The notes below the pieces were generated by a model that saw nothing but the letters and a program-made list of their open reading frames with translations, ran no database searches and was not told the DNA's origin. The position numbers and the translations under genes were made by a program. Source: a virus. Taken from it: DNA of 64,000 bases. The stretch is taken from positions 16,470 through 80,469 of the IMG/VR virus record IMGVR_UViG_3300025010_000007. One strand, given 5' to 3'. Each line of letters begins with the position of its first letter. Position 1 is the stretch's first letter. Of the stretch, positions 55,255-63,576 are shown in pieces.

Positions 55255-55764
55255 ATAACACTCGACGATCTTTTTTTATTGGCAGAACAACTCGGTATAA
55301 ATATTATTTGGGATAATCTTAAATTAATAAATCCGTCCTTTTTGGGTATGGCGGATGCGTCAATTAATACCGTTACTCTCGATGTGTCGCTGAAAAATAA
55401 GAACAGAGAATGTAAATGCGTATTTGCTGAAGAAATTGGACATATACTTTTCCCTCCTCGTCCAGGACACATAAGATACCATAGTAGAGGGTATTGGCAA
55501 ATAGACAACCATGACAGGAGTTTAATGGGTGTTATAGTGGCTCAGGATGAAAGAAAAGCACTTGATTGGGCAACAAGCACACTTATGCCCGACAAAGAGT
55601 TTTGGAAGGCTAATAAAGAGTGTGGTATGGACAAGATATATTTATTGGCTGATTGGTTCGATGTAGAGCCATGGGTGATAAACCTGAAGATAGGTTATCT
55701 TAGACGAAAGCGCAAGGCAGCAGGGGAAAAATTAAAGTGGAGAGACATAATAAAACGAGAATAG
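55255..55764 (+). CDS. immA: ImmA/IrrE-family metallopeptidase (possible ATA start)
   Basis: From TTG 55279 about 161 residues, but no ribosome site precedes it. Reading upstream in frame gives ATA ACA CTC GAC GAT (ITLDDLFLLAEQL), a normal N-terminus for the family, only 10 bases after the repressor stop. Motif VFAEEIGHIL: the first His of HExxH is Glu, a common variant in phage ImmA-like proteins. Acts on the repressor in ICEBs1-type systems. Confidence 0.75.
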   Translation: MTLDDLFLLAEQLGINIIWDNLKLINPSFLGMADASINTVTLDVSLKNKNRECKCVFAEEIGHILFPPRPGHIRYHSRGYWQIDNHDRSLMGVIVAQDERKALDWATSTLMPDKEFWKANKECGMDKIYLLADWFDVEPWVINLKIGYLRRKRKAAGEKLKWRDIIKRE

Positions 55765-55778
55765 AAATCAAGTAAAAG

Positions 55779-55806
55779 GCACCCATAACGGGTGATTTTG
55801 TATTTT
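55779..55806 (+). terminator. Terminator after immA
   Basis: CACCC ATAAC GGGTG followed by ATTTTGTATTTT. Confidence 0.65.
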
Positions 55807-55855
55807 CGGGGTGTTTCGACAAAATAATATTAAATTATGAACAGGAGGTTTTATT

Positions 55856-56929
55856 TTGAGCTTTAGAGAAAATATTCAGAAGTTATCAGTTCAAGTTATA
55901 GAACGCAAGAAGCATATCACAAATGAAGAAATGACTAAACAGGCTTTAATAATCCCGTTTCTTCAGGTGCTTGGATTTGATGTGTTTAATCCTCTAGAAG
56001 TAAAATCAGAATATGATGCTGATTTTGGAAAGAAAAAGGGCGAAAAGGTAGACTATGCTATTTTTAAAGATGACATGCCTATTATGTTTATTGAAGCCAA
56101 GACGGTAAATGAAAATCTTGAAAACCATGACGCACAGCTTTCTAGATATTTTAATACTACCCCCAATGTTAAGTTAGCCGTACTTACTAATGGCATGCAG
56201 TATAAATTTTTTACTGATCTTAAATCTAATAATATGATGGATGAAGATCCGTTTATTCAGTTAGATATAACTAATTTATCAGATAATGATATTGAAGTTT
56301 TATCTAAATTTAGGAAAGAATCTTTTGAAAAAGATGAACTCCTTAAGTATGCCGAGGATATTATTTATACCTCAACACTTAACAGTAAATTAAGAGAATT
56401 ATTCAGGAATCCATCCGATGATTTTGTTAGGTATTTGATTAAGGATTTTAGTGATACCCGCATAACTGCCAATGTTGTGGACAGGTTTAGGCCTATTGTG
56501 AAAAAGGCTATATCTAATGCAGTTCTGGATATTGTCAGTCAGGGTTTACTGCAGCAGGGTGGGGATGCAGAAGAAGTTAAATCTGAGGAGAGTCAACCCG
56601 AAGACAACTGCACACATAAGCCCAAGAAGGAGATTATTACAACCGAGGAAGAATTGAGCGGATTTAGTATTGTTAAAGAAATATTGGCTGAAGCTGGCAA
56701 AGATTTGTCAGAGGTTAATTACAGAGATACAACCGCTTACTTCGGTATTTTTATAAAAAATGCATTAAGCTGGATTGTGCGCTTTAATTTTGATAGTAAT
56801 AAAGGCAAGCATATACTAACTAAACTACCTCTGGAGAGGTCTAAAATGCTGGCCGCTAACTTTAACTGCGAAACCGCACCCAAGGGTCATGGTGAAAGCA
56901 GAATATACATAAATTCCATGATGATCTGA
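55856..56929 (+). CDS. Orphan HsdR_N-type nuclease-domain protein
   Basis: 357 residues from TTG 55856 with AGGAGG. Residues 25-130 have the type I restriction R-subunit N-terminal pattern: KQALIIPFLQVLGFDVFNP, then EKVDYAIFKDDMPIMFIEAK (D and E-x-K nuclease residues), and NVKLAVLTNGMQYKFFTD. No helicase follows. Such stand-alone proteins are common in phages and host defence islands. As a gene of the lysogen side it may protect the host; not proven. Confidence 0.72.
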   Translation: MSFRENIQKLSVQVIERKKHITNEEMTKQALIIPFLQVLGFDVFNPLEVKSEYDADFGKKKGEKVDYAIFKDDMPIMFIEAKTVNENLENHDAQLSRYFNTTPNVKLAVLTNGMQYKFFTDLKSNNMMDEDPFIQLDITNLSDNDIEVLSKFRKESFEKDELLKYAEDIIYTSTLNSKLRELFRNPSDDFVRYLIKDFSDTRITANVVDRFRPIVKKAISNAVLDIVSQGLLQQGGDAEEVKSEESQPEDNCTHKPKKEIITTEEELSGFSIVKEILAEAGKDLSEVNYRDTTAYFGIFIKNALSWIVRFNFDSNKGKHILTKLPLERSKMLAANFNCETAPKGHGESRIYINSMMI

Positions 56930-57002
56930 GAAATTTAAAAGAATTATTGGTTGAGTGTTTTGATATTGCTTTATAGATTATTTAATAATTGGCGGTGATG
57001 CC

Positions 57003-57170
57003 TTGGTTACCGTAACGCTATTTGGAATTATTCTAAATAGCTTATTTATTATATTAGCCACTTACTCCGTACTTATGAAAAACGCTGGGGATACAAAATT
57101 ATATTTAATGCTGGCTATGATAAGTGTTGTAATAACTATTTTAAGCGCTCAATTATTCCACGTGAAATAA
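57003..57170 (+). CDS. Small two-helix membrane peptide
   Basis: 55 codons from TTG 57003 (GGCGGTG 5 nt upstream). Two hydrophobic helices: TLFGIILNSLFIILATYSVL and LYLMLAMISVVITILSAQLF. The last codons are read from the parS-like palindrome. Could be a toxin-like or exclusion peptide, or small holin-like protein. Confidence 0.5.
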   Translation: MVTVTLFGIILNSLFIILATYSVLMKNAGDTKLYLMLAMISVVITILSAQLFHVK

Positions 57171-57171
57171 T
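57151..57171. promoter_or_regulatory. parS: parS-like palindrome, site 4
   Basis: Core ATTATTCCACGTGAAATAAT, identical to the others but one base. Lies at the end of the membrane peptide gene and 0.2 kb before the integrase gene. Confidence 0.6.
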
Positions 57172-57249
57172 CCCGCCCCATGCCGGGTATAATTTTATTC
57201 CACATTGCAATTACCTGCTTGGCAGTATAAAATTACTGTCAACTAAAGC

Positions 57250-57294
57250 CGAAAGCCACCCCTTAACTTTGGCCGGTTAGGGTGGCTTTTAAAT
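57250..57294 (+). terminator. Bidirectional terminator before the integrase gene
   Basis: Stem AAAGCCACCC / GGGTGGCTTT with a loop TTTGGCC-type interior; T run on the plus strand. Confidence 0.7.
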
Positions 57295-57386
57295 CTAAGC
57301 AGAAGGTTTAATTTCTGCCAGCTTTGCTTTTCATTTTAAGCAATAGCAGGCGAAAAGTCAATCCTTCTGTAATAGGGGGTTTGATA

Positions 57387-58547
57387 ATGGGCACGGTAAA
57401 ATATAACGAGAAAAAGAAATTCTACGAAGTAAGATACGATGCCCCACTTGACGGAGAGGGTAAGAGGGCACAGAAGTATAAGGGCGGGTTTAAGAAAAGG
57501 AAGGATGCCGATGCGTTTCTAGCTGAACAAACTGTTAGCCTTAATCACGGAACCTATATTGATCCGCAAAAAATGTTTATGTTTCAGTACCTCAATGACT
57601 GGCTAGAAGATAAAAAGCAAGGTATTTCACCCACCACATACAACGGCTATGAGATAAATATAAGGTGTCACATCAACCCTTATATCGGCGGTATCCGACT
57701 GCAGGACTTAAAGGCTACGCACATTAGAAAATTATACTCTCAGTTACAGCAAGAACGGGATATTAAGGTGGATGGAGAAAAGAGAAATTTTAAAGCACTT
57801 TCAGGCACATCTATTCAATATGTTCACCGTGTATTATCTAAGGCGTTGGAAGATGCGTACATGGAAGAAACTATTTTTAAAAACCCTGCCAAGCTGGTTA
57901 AGCCACCAGCAAAGGAAAAATTTGAGGCTGGCTTCTTGTCTGTAGATCAGATAAGGGAAATGCTAGTCAGATTTGAAGATGATAGTATGTACCTACCGGT
58001 ATATTTGTCAGTTGTTTTAGGTGCTCGTCGCGGTGAAGTGCTGGGCCTGCAGTGGTCAAACATAGATTTTGATCATAAAGTTATCAAGATTCGCAACAAC
58101 TACATTATGAATAATGGCAAGCCTGAATTAAGAGAAAAGACTAAAACTGATTCATCTACCAGGGATATAGTTGTCACGGATAGAATGATGAGAGCACTTA
58201 AAGACCACCGAAGAAAGCAAAAGGAAATGCGACTGCAACATGGAAAAATGTATCATGTTTCGGATTTTGTTTGTACCTGGCCGGATGGAAAGCCATTTAA
58301 TCCGTCTCATGTATCCAGGGCATTCAGTTTGCGGATGGAAAAGTATGAACTACCGGTTATTCGATTCCATGATCTCAGGCACTCGAATGCCTCATTAATG
58401 TTATCCAGGAATGCCCCTATGAAAGGAGCAAGTGACCGACTGGGACATAGCACCATAACAATCACAAATGATTTTTATGGCCACATTGAGCGATCGGTAC
58501 AGGAGGAAATAGCAAATATAATAGACCAAGCTATATGGGGCGAATAA
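57387..58547 (+). CDS. int: Tyrosine recombinase, phage integrase
   Basis: 386 residues from ATG 57387 (GGGGG at -11; a TTG at 57324 is less likely). Arm-binding domain (1-55), core-binding SAM-like domain (60-160) and catalytic domain. Catalytic residues: Arg in GARRGEVLGLQW (about 213), Lys in EKTKTDSSTRD, HDLRH (about 327-331), LGHSTI (353) and Tyr in NDFYGHIE (about 363). Lies next to the att site. Confidence 0.95.
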   Translation: MGTVKYNEKKKFYEVRYDAPLDGEGKRAQKYKGGFKKRKDADAFLAEQTVSLNHGTYIDPQKMFMFQYLNDWLEDKKQGISPTTYNGYEINIRCHINPYIGGIRLQDLKATHIRKLYSQLQQERDIKVDGEKRNFKALSGTSIQYVHRVLSKALEDAYMEETIFKNPAKLVKPPAKEKFEAGFLSVDQIREMLVRFEDDSMYLPVYLSVVLGARRGEVLGLQWSNIDFDHKVIKIRNNYIMNNGKPELREKTKTDSSTRDIVVTDRMMRALKDHRRKQKEMRLQHGKMYHVSDFVCTWPDGKPFNPSHVSRAFSLRMEKYELPVIRFHDLRHSNASLMLSRNAPMKGASDRLGHSTITITNDFYGHIERSVQEEIANIIDQAIWGE

Positions 58548-58565
58548 GCCCTTATTTTTTTACCC

Positions 58566-58606
58566 ATTTCACAACCTAAAAATAATGTGAAATGAATGTG
58601 AAATTA
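58566..58606. promoter_or_regulatory. Integrase arm-type sites, left arm
   Basis: TGTGAAAT at 58586 and 58597 (11-bp step), with an inverted copy ATTTCACA at 58566. Confidence 0.7.
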
Positions 58607-58652
58607 CAGTGAAAAAGCCACCTTACTTTAGTTAAGTAAAGTGGCCTCTAGG

Positions 58653-58717
58653 TGGCGGAGAGACAGGGATTCGAACCCTGGAGACGCTGTTAACGTCTAC
58701 TCGATTTCGAGTCGAGC
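58653..58717 (-). other. att: att core: 3' half of tRNA-Ser(CGA)
   Basis: The minus strand holds the anticodon arm CTCGACTCGAAATCGAG, a variable arm, the T-arm GGTTCGAATCC and the acceptor 3' strand with CCA, but no D-arm or 5' acceptor half. It is the recombination core, not a functional tRNA. Confidence 0.85.
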
Positions 58718-58824
58718 AATTAGTTTATCATATATTATCATATCAATCACAAACCTAGATATAGCGGGTTTTTTAAAATTATTAGTATTATTTTTTTCAT
58801 AAAATCTAATGAAAAAGTTTATAT

Positions 58825-58845
58825 TTTGTGAAATACCTGTGAAAT
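58825..58845. promoter_or_regulatory. Integrase arm-type sites, right arm
   Basis: TGTGAAAT at 58827 and 58838, the same orientation and 11-bp step as on the left. Arms on both sides indicate an attP-type arrangement. Confidence 0.65.
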
Positions 58846-58849
58846 CAAT

Positions 58850-59722
58850 TTAAGCTTTTAGTTTATCTATTAGATCAAGATCATATTGAGAGGGCATTAT
58901 CTTGCACTTTAAACCATTCCAAGTAAATTCATTTGCTCCTCGGAGATGTTTAATGACTTTTACTTTCTCTACTTCGCTAATACTGCGGTTTTTGCGATAA
59001 TGTTCGCATACCCAATGTTTTAGCGCTGTTCTTCTTTTCTTGCCTTCTGGTATATCTCTAAGTCTAAAAATTTCACGCGCACCAATTGGATCTGTTCTAA
59101 AAGATAAACCAGACCATCCCTCAAAAGATAGATAAACCGTCCAATTGTAATACCTAGAAAATTGCCAACCCAAAGACGCTCTTATCATATTAGAATCCTT
59201 TAAAATATTATCTTGGTTTAAATGCTTGTCAGTAGTTAAGCAAATCCAGTAACCAGGATTTTGAAACCCATAGCCTGCTTCTTTTGGTTTTATATTTTTA
59301 TCTGGTACAAATCCAAAAATACTTTTAGCCGTTAAAATATTAGATTTATTGATATTTACATAACCGACATACATTTCTACCATTATCGGACAATATCTAT
59401 TGATTAGTCCACGTACCTTTTTAGGGTTTGCTGTTCTATACCTTATTAATGAAAAATCATCCTCGTTATCTAATGAGTTAACAATTAGCTTTTGGTCAAA
59501 ATGACAATTGAGATCAGACGGCAATACGTCCATAAAAACTAGGGAATTGTCATTAACTATATCATTTTTTAAAAATGTATCAAGGTACAGCATTGGTTCG
59601 GCCCCATCCCAGGCATTTACCTCTATTTTTTGCGATTTGCTGCCATGAATAGGCTTAATATCAGATAAGTTCATAAAAATTAATAAATTCTCAATGGCTT
59701 CATCAATGTTTTTTGGGTTCAT
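58850..59722 (-). CDS. Accessory protein coupled to a ribbon-helix-helix gene
   Basis: 290 residues; AGGAGG at the stop of the RHH gene serves as its ribosome site. No known domain. It has a mixed alpha/beta pattern with Trp-rich sections (YGFQNPGYWICLTTDK, then SFEGWSGLSFRTDPIG). The two-gene operon with a small RHH regulator resembles toxin-antitoxin or plasmid accessory modules. Function unknown. Confidence 0.6.
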   Translation of the reverse strand: MNPKNIDEAIENLLIFMNLSDIKPIHGSKSQKIEVNAWDGAEPMLYLDTFLKNDIVNDNSLVFMDVLPSDLNCHFDQKLIVNSLDNEDDFSLIRYRTANPKKVRGLINRYCPIMVEMYVGYVNINKSNILTAKSIFGFVPDKNIKPKEAGYGFQNPGYWICLTTDKHLNQDNILKDSNMIRASLGWQFSRYYNWTVYLSFEGWSGLSFRTDPIGAREIFRLRDIPEGKKRRTALKHWVCEHYRKNRSISEVEKVKVIKHLRGANEFTWNGLKCKIMPSQYDLDLIDKLKA

Positions 59723-59728
59723 TTATTA

Positions 59729-59860
59729 TTACCTCCTTTTCTTTAGCCATTCATCAATAATTCTTCGTACTAACTCAGATACTTTTAATTTCTGTTTTCC
59801 AGCTTCTTCCTTTAATTTCTCATACCTTTCGTCGTCCATAAAAATACTCCGACGTTTCAA
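59729..59860 (-). CDS. CopG/Arc-type ribbon-helix-helix protein
   Basis: 43 codons from TTG 59860 with GAGGTG 7 nt upstream. KRRSIFMDDERYEKLKEEAG, then KQKLKVSELVRRIIDEWLKK is a full RHH fold. It precedes and is coupled to the gene at 58850-59722, so it is probably its autorepressor or antitoxin. Confidence 0.65.
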   Translation of the reverse strand: MKRRSIFMDDERYEKLKEEAGKQKLKVSELVRRIIDEWLKKRR

Positions 59861-59879
59861 TGTATTTCACCTCAAATAA

Positions 59880-59908
59880 ATTATATATCGTTTAGGTATA
59901 CATATCAA
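59880..59908 (-). promoter_or_regulatory. Promoter of the RHH operon
   Basis: On the minus strand TTGATA (59908-59903), 17-bp spacer, TATAAT (59885-59880). GTATAC and AATTG repeats nearby could be operator half-sites. Confidence 0.75.
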
Positions 59909-59918
59909 TTGTTTACCA

Positions 59919-59960
59919 ATAAAAATAGGTCGAAATAACCATCGACCTATTTTTATTGTA
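59919..59960. terminator. Bidirectional terminator
   Basis: A 16-bp perfect stem AATAAAAATAGGTCGA / TCGACCTATTTTTATT with an 7-nt loop, between the RHH operon and the ATPase gene. Confidence 0.8.
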
Positions 59961-60003
59961 TTTATTTTTTTTACTTACGACTATTGACGACGGGTGGCGA
60001 CTA

Positions 60004-62646
60004 TTATTTTTTCTTCCGTGACTCCTTGACCTCTGCTTGCCTTTCCTCCCGCCAAGCCTCATCCTGTAGTGTGATCCGTCTTTTGTTTTGTATATACTCA
60101 GTCACTTCTTTCCAATGCCGCCCAAACATTTTCGAACATTCAGACCGTCGATAACTCCGATCCTTAACTTGTTTAGGCGGTGCTGTCATGTGACAGATAA
60201 AAGCAGGTAGCGAATCAGCCCCTGGCAGCTCCATCTTGCAAGCAGCAACCCAACGCTTGGGTAGTTGCTCATATAGTTTTTTGGCTTCCAGCGGGTTAAG
60301 TTTCTCCGCATGGTCAGTAAAAGTTTTCTGCAGTTCCGTTTTGAAAAAGTTAAAGAACGGCCCACCGGCATAAATCCCGGCTTTGTATTTACCAAACTGT
60401 TCGGCTGAGTGGGCAAGAAAGATCATCTTATTCCGATACTTCCGGGCCTCCACTCCTATTTCCCCGTCCAGGAGTGGCCCGGTTCCCTCCAGGCAATTAT
60501 GAGGCTCGTCAATGATGGTATAGAACGGCCTGCGCTTTTGTTGGGGAGTATCCAACCGGCTAAGAGTAGCAAGCCATATTTTAGCCATCAAAAATGATGC
60601 TACCCGGTTAACCCCGTCTTTGCCTAGTTCGGCCTTGGGGATGCGGAGCCCGACAAAGTACCCGCCTTCATCCATCATTTGCCGAAAATCAAGCGCAGGC
60701 TTGCCGTCCGGACGTAACTTCTCCGACTGCAGAAAAATATTAGCAAGCGTCCTTTTCCCGGCAAGTAGATTCAACCTGTCTAATATAGGCTGTACCAGGC
60801 TTTTGTCGGTGCCTTTAATAGCCTTGGCTTGCAGCTCCCGGAGTACGTCAACGACTTCCGACTGAGACTGGATAACCGGGTCTTGTAATAGTTCCTCTCG
60901 GTAAACCGGTGAGGACAAAGCCAGCACCACATCCAGCAGTCCCCGCTTAGGGTCTGTGAGTACACCCTTGCCCACCGGAGATAAGAAGTATTCCATCCGG
61001 TCGGAAAATTCGCTAGAAGCTAACTGGTTGATAAAGGTATATATGTAGTCGGTCATTCGCTCTGCTGCATCCAGCGCGGCAAGTTCGTCCTCCCCCGCCT
61101 GCATCCCGCGCAAAGCAACGTCAGTCAAGGTTAAAGGGATAGGCCAGTGTTTATTTCCAAAATCTAAGTCAAGAATTTTGTGATCTGGCATATCAGCCGG
61201 TAAAGCGTCTCTGACTGAGTTAATAGCATCACCATCGGCCATGTCGAAAAGGAATACCGTTCTGTTATTTTTAACACCTTCGACAGCAAGCACAATCCCC
61301 CTCCCTGTTTTCCCGCATCCCATATTTCCGTAGTCAATCTCTGTTTTGCACTCAATATCTGGGTCGCTGATAGGCAGTTTAGCCTCACGCGTAACACCCC
61401 GGTCTGTTACCCTGCCCAAAGGAATGCCAACAGTACCAAATAATTCGGCCGGCAAGGTGACCTCCTGGAGCTTAATCCCGTTAACTTGCGGGTAATCCTC
61501 CTGCAGTTCCCGGCCTGGGATCTGTATAAGCTTCCCAGCCTCTGCGGTCGATAGAATGCTATGGTTAAATTTCAGCTTCGGCAGGCGCTTAGTGGTTATG
61601 GCCTTGATAGCAGCGGCCTTTTTCTTCTTATTTTTTACCTCCCGGGCCTCAAATTCATTATCACTGGCAAGGTCAGCAAAAGCCCCTGCCAACGTCCTGG
61701 CCGTCGATTCCCGCCTTCCCCTATCGTCAGACTGGGCGACTATCCAGAGGTATGTTCTCATGGCCCCCATGCCGCCTTTGCGCTTTGTGGCCGATGTTAA
61801 GTTTTCGATAGCAAACAAACCGGCTTCGGGATCTACTTCTTTCTTGGCGTACCGATTCTCCTGCTTGTCGGACTTGATCATGTCAGCTACACTCAGCATA
61901 GTCTCTTGCATGAACTGCCCGGCGCACGTCAGGCCCAACCTAAAATACGCTCGAGCATCACCGTTGCGCTTTATCGGTTGCCGTCCGTTACGCAGTATTT
62001 CCCAGGCTTCCTGGTATGTCGCGTTCCAGTCCAGGCGGCCAACAGGATCGAAAAATACAAAAACTTTTGCCTTGTCGCCTGCCTCGAGAGATTTTACGGC
62101 TTGGAGCAGGGACGGCAAAGGTAGGTTGTTTTTGCTGTCGGTCAGGAGCGAATACATATCATGCTTTCTTAGCACCAGTTCATAGATAACGGTCGTTTCT
62201 TTGTCCCATTCCTCGCTGTATCCTTCATCTACCGTGATAGTTGACTTATCCCAAATGCCGGACAGCCGACGAATCCAGCTATCGACACGATCCCCCGGCA
62301 CTGCCAGGAGAAAATCAATACTTTCGGCAGTATAATCGATCTCCCACGTTGCCCGGTCAGGTGCTCTGTAGCGAAGTTTCCAGCCGTCCTCAAAATAGAA
62401 GCGATCCAAAGGTATTTTGAAAGCATCTGTGATTGATTTAGCTATATCCTCAGTGTGCCAGTTCCGGGCCGATGTGTCAGGACGGATACGGATAACTTTA
62501 TGCTCAGGTGCAACGATCTGGTAGTGGTCGCGGAAATTAAAACGCTGTTTTTGCTCCGTTTCGTACCATTCTGCGTCGATGAAATCGGGCTGATTATTTC
62601 GAGGAACCAAAGCCGTAGACTGAAAAAACTTTTTAATAAAAATCAC
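60004..62646 (-). CDS. HerA/VirD4-VirB4-like DNA translocase ATPase
   Basis: 880 residues from GTG 62646. Walker A IDYGNMGCGKTGRG (about residues 455-468). Walker B FYTIIDEPHNCL (about 730), followed by ARKYRNKMIFLAHSAEQFGK, the sensor strand of conjugative ATPases. No membrane helix at the N-terminus, unlike typical coupling proteins. Such single ATPases are carried by conjugative or mobilisable elements of Gram-positives. The divergent RHH genes may form the partner DNA-binding proteins. Confidence 0.75.
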   Translation of the reverse strand: MIFIKKFFQSTALVPRNNQPDFIDAEWYETEQKQRFNFRDHYQIVAPEHKVIRIRPDTSARNWHTEDIAKSITDAFKIPLDRFYFEDGWKLRYRAPDRATWEIDYTAESIDFLLAVPGDRVDSWIRRLSGIWDKSTITVDEGYSEEWDKETTVIYELVLRKHDMYSLLTDSKNNLPLPSLLQAVKSLEAGDKAKVFVFFDPVGRLDWNATYQEAWEILRNGRQPIKRNGDARAYFRLGLTCAGQFMQETMLSVADMIKSDKQENRYAKKEVDPEAGLFAIENLTSATKRKGGMGAMRTYLWIVAQSDDRGRRESTARTLAGAFADLASDNEFEAREVKNKKKKAAAIKAITTKRLPKLKFNHSILSTAEAGKLIQIPGRELQEDYPQVNGIKLQEVTLPAELFGTVGIPLGRVTDRGVTREAKLPISDPDIECKTEIDYGNMGCGKTGRGIVLAVEGVKNNRTVFLFDMADGDAINSVRDALPADMPDHKILDLDFGNKHWPIPLTLTDVALRGMQAGEDELAALDAAERMTDYIYTFINQLASSEFSDRMEYFLSPVGKGVLTDPKRGLLDVVLALSSPVYREELLQDPVIQSQSEVVDVLRELQAKAIKGTDKSLVQPILDRLNLLAGKRTLANIFLQSEKLRPDGKPALDFRQMMDEGGYFVGLRIPKAELGKDGVNRVASFLMAKIWLATLSRLDTPQQKRRPFYTIIDEPHNCLEGTGPLLDGEIGVEARKYRNKMIFLAHSAEQFGKYKAGIYAGGPFFNFFKTELQKTFTDHAEKLNPLEAKKLYEQLPKRWVAACKMELPGADSLPAFICHMTAPPKQVKDRSYRRSECSKMFGRHWKEVTEYIQNKRRITLQDEAWREERQAEVKESRKKK

Positions 62647-62664
62647 CTCTTTTTATTTGAAATT

Positions 62665-62727
62665 GTATTGACGTTATCAATTCATCATACTATAATTCAA
62701 TTATAGAAATCGTACTGACGAAATCAA
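62665..62727. promoter_or_regulatory. Divergent promoters with two operator copies
   Basis: Plus: TTGACG (62668), 17 bp, TATAAT (62691). Minus: TTGATT (62727-62722), 16 bp, TATAAT (62705-62700). The two -10 elements share the palindrome TATAATTCAATTATA. Direct repeats GTATTGACGTTATCAA (62665) and GTACTGACGAAATCAA (62712) flank it, probable RHH binding sites. Confidence 0.75.
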
Positions 62728-62741
62728 AGGAGGAGCGTAAA

Positions 62742-62921
62742 ATGAAAACAATGATAGAAAAGGTCAAGATTGAAAACGTCGAAAAAGGTAATCAGGTTGT
62801 CGGTAAAGGCGAAGTATCAACTGTAATCAATCGTGCACATGCTAGATTTATCAGGCTATGTTTGGTGGGCGGCAGTGTAGTAGAAGGAACATATGGCAAA
62901 GAGCTAGCGGTTATAAGATAA
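62742..62921 (+). CDS. Small protein of the plasmid-like module
   Basis: 59 codons, ATG with AAAGGAGG. Begins MKTMIEKVKIENVEKGNQVV; the middle has FIRLCLVGGSVVEGTYGKEL. Beta-rich, possibly an OB- or AbrB-like fold. First gene of the rightward operon. Function unknown. Confidence 0.6.
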   Translation: MKTMIEKVKIENVEKGNQVVGKGEVSTVINRAHARFIRLCLVGGSVVEGTYGKELAVIR

Positions 62922-62933
62922 GGAGTTGATACA

Positions 62934-63128
62934 ATGTCACCACGCGGAGGCAAGCGGTCTAACTCAGGCCGCAAAGCCCCGGAAGGGGTAAGAACTAACA
63001 GAAGTATTAAGATGTCGGATGCAGAATGGCAAAACCTCCAAGCCCTCGCTGATAAAAATAATATGACTGCCAGCGAATATGTGAGGGATTTTATTAAAAA
63101 GGAGATTGAGAATAATGAAAAAAGTTAG
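62934..63128 (+). CDS. Ribbon-helix-helix protein A
   Basis: 64 residues. Basic N-terminus GGKRSNSGRK, then RSIKMSDAEWQNLQALADKN and MTASEYVRDFIKKEIENNE: an Arc/MetJ-type fold. Overlaps the next gene (ATGA). Paralogous to 63533-63730, with 29 identical bases at the start of each. MobC- or ParG-like DNA-binding role is plausible. Confidence 0.7.
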   Translation: MSPRGGKRSNSGRKAPEGVRTNRSIKMSDAEWQNLQALADKNNMTASEYVRDFIKKEIENNEKS

Positions 63129-63576
63129 AATATCTAATACACCTAGAAAACTTGAAGATACTAGTTGGTTAGCTCAACTAATCCAAGATAAGATGGATGT
63201 TGAGTTCAGCAAGAATGAGGCGTCTAGTCGCTGGAGTTGCTTGCAAACACTACACATAATCGTCAATGAGGCAGATGACCAGGACAATCAGAGTATCTAC
63301 TATGACAACTATAACGGCAAACGGTCAATTGTAATATGTGATATACCCTCCCTAATGAAGCACGGAACGGACTTCGACAGGTACGGGATGCAGTGCAGGT
63401 TAAGAGGACTTTCCGAGCGCTACAAAGACGATGACGGGATGTATATAGTTTATGTATCAACCACACACGACCTTAACAGCGCAACTATAAAAGATGTATC
63501 AGAGTTAATGTACCAAATAGGAGGCTAAACATATGACAAATAAACATGGAGGCAAGCGGTCTAACTCAGGCCGCAA
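62946..63576 (+). repeat. Direct repeat of the RHH gene 5' segment
   Basis: A 29-bp identical stretch occurs at 62946-62974 and 63548-63576. It begins GGAGGCAAGCGG and encodes GGKRSNSGR in both RHH genes. AAGGAGATTGAGAATAATGA also recurs at both gene ends. Confidence 0.75.
63115..63528 (+). CDS. Partner of RHH protein A, unknown
   Basis: 137 residues from ATG 63115, overlapping the RHH gene stop by ATGA. Alpha/beta pattern (QTLHIIVNEADDQDNQSIYY, then RSIVICDIPSLMKHGTDFD). Could be a toxin or relaxosome component; no family recognised. Confidence 0.55.
   Translation: MKKVRISNTPRKLEDTSWLAQLIQDKMDVEFSKNEASSRWSCLQTLHIIVNEADDQDNQSIYYDNYNGKRSIVICDIPSLMKHGTDFDRYGMQCRLRGLSERYKDDDGMYIVYVSTTHDLNSATIKDVSELMYQIGG

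Noticed and set aside
58653-58717. Functional tRNA-Ser(CGA)
   Set aside because: The 5' acceptor strand and D-arm are missing; only the 3' half used as recombination core is present.
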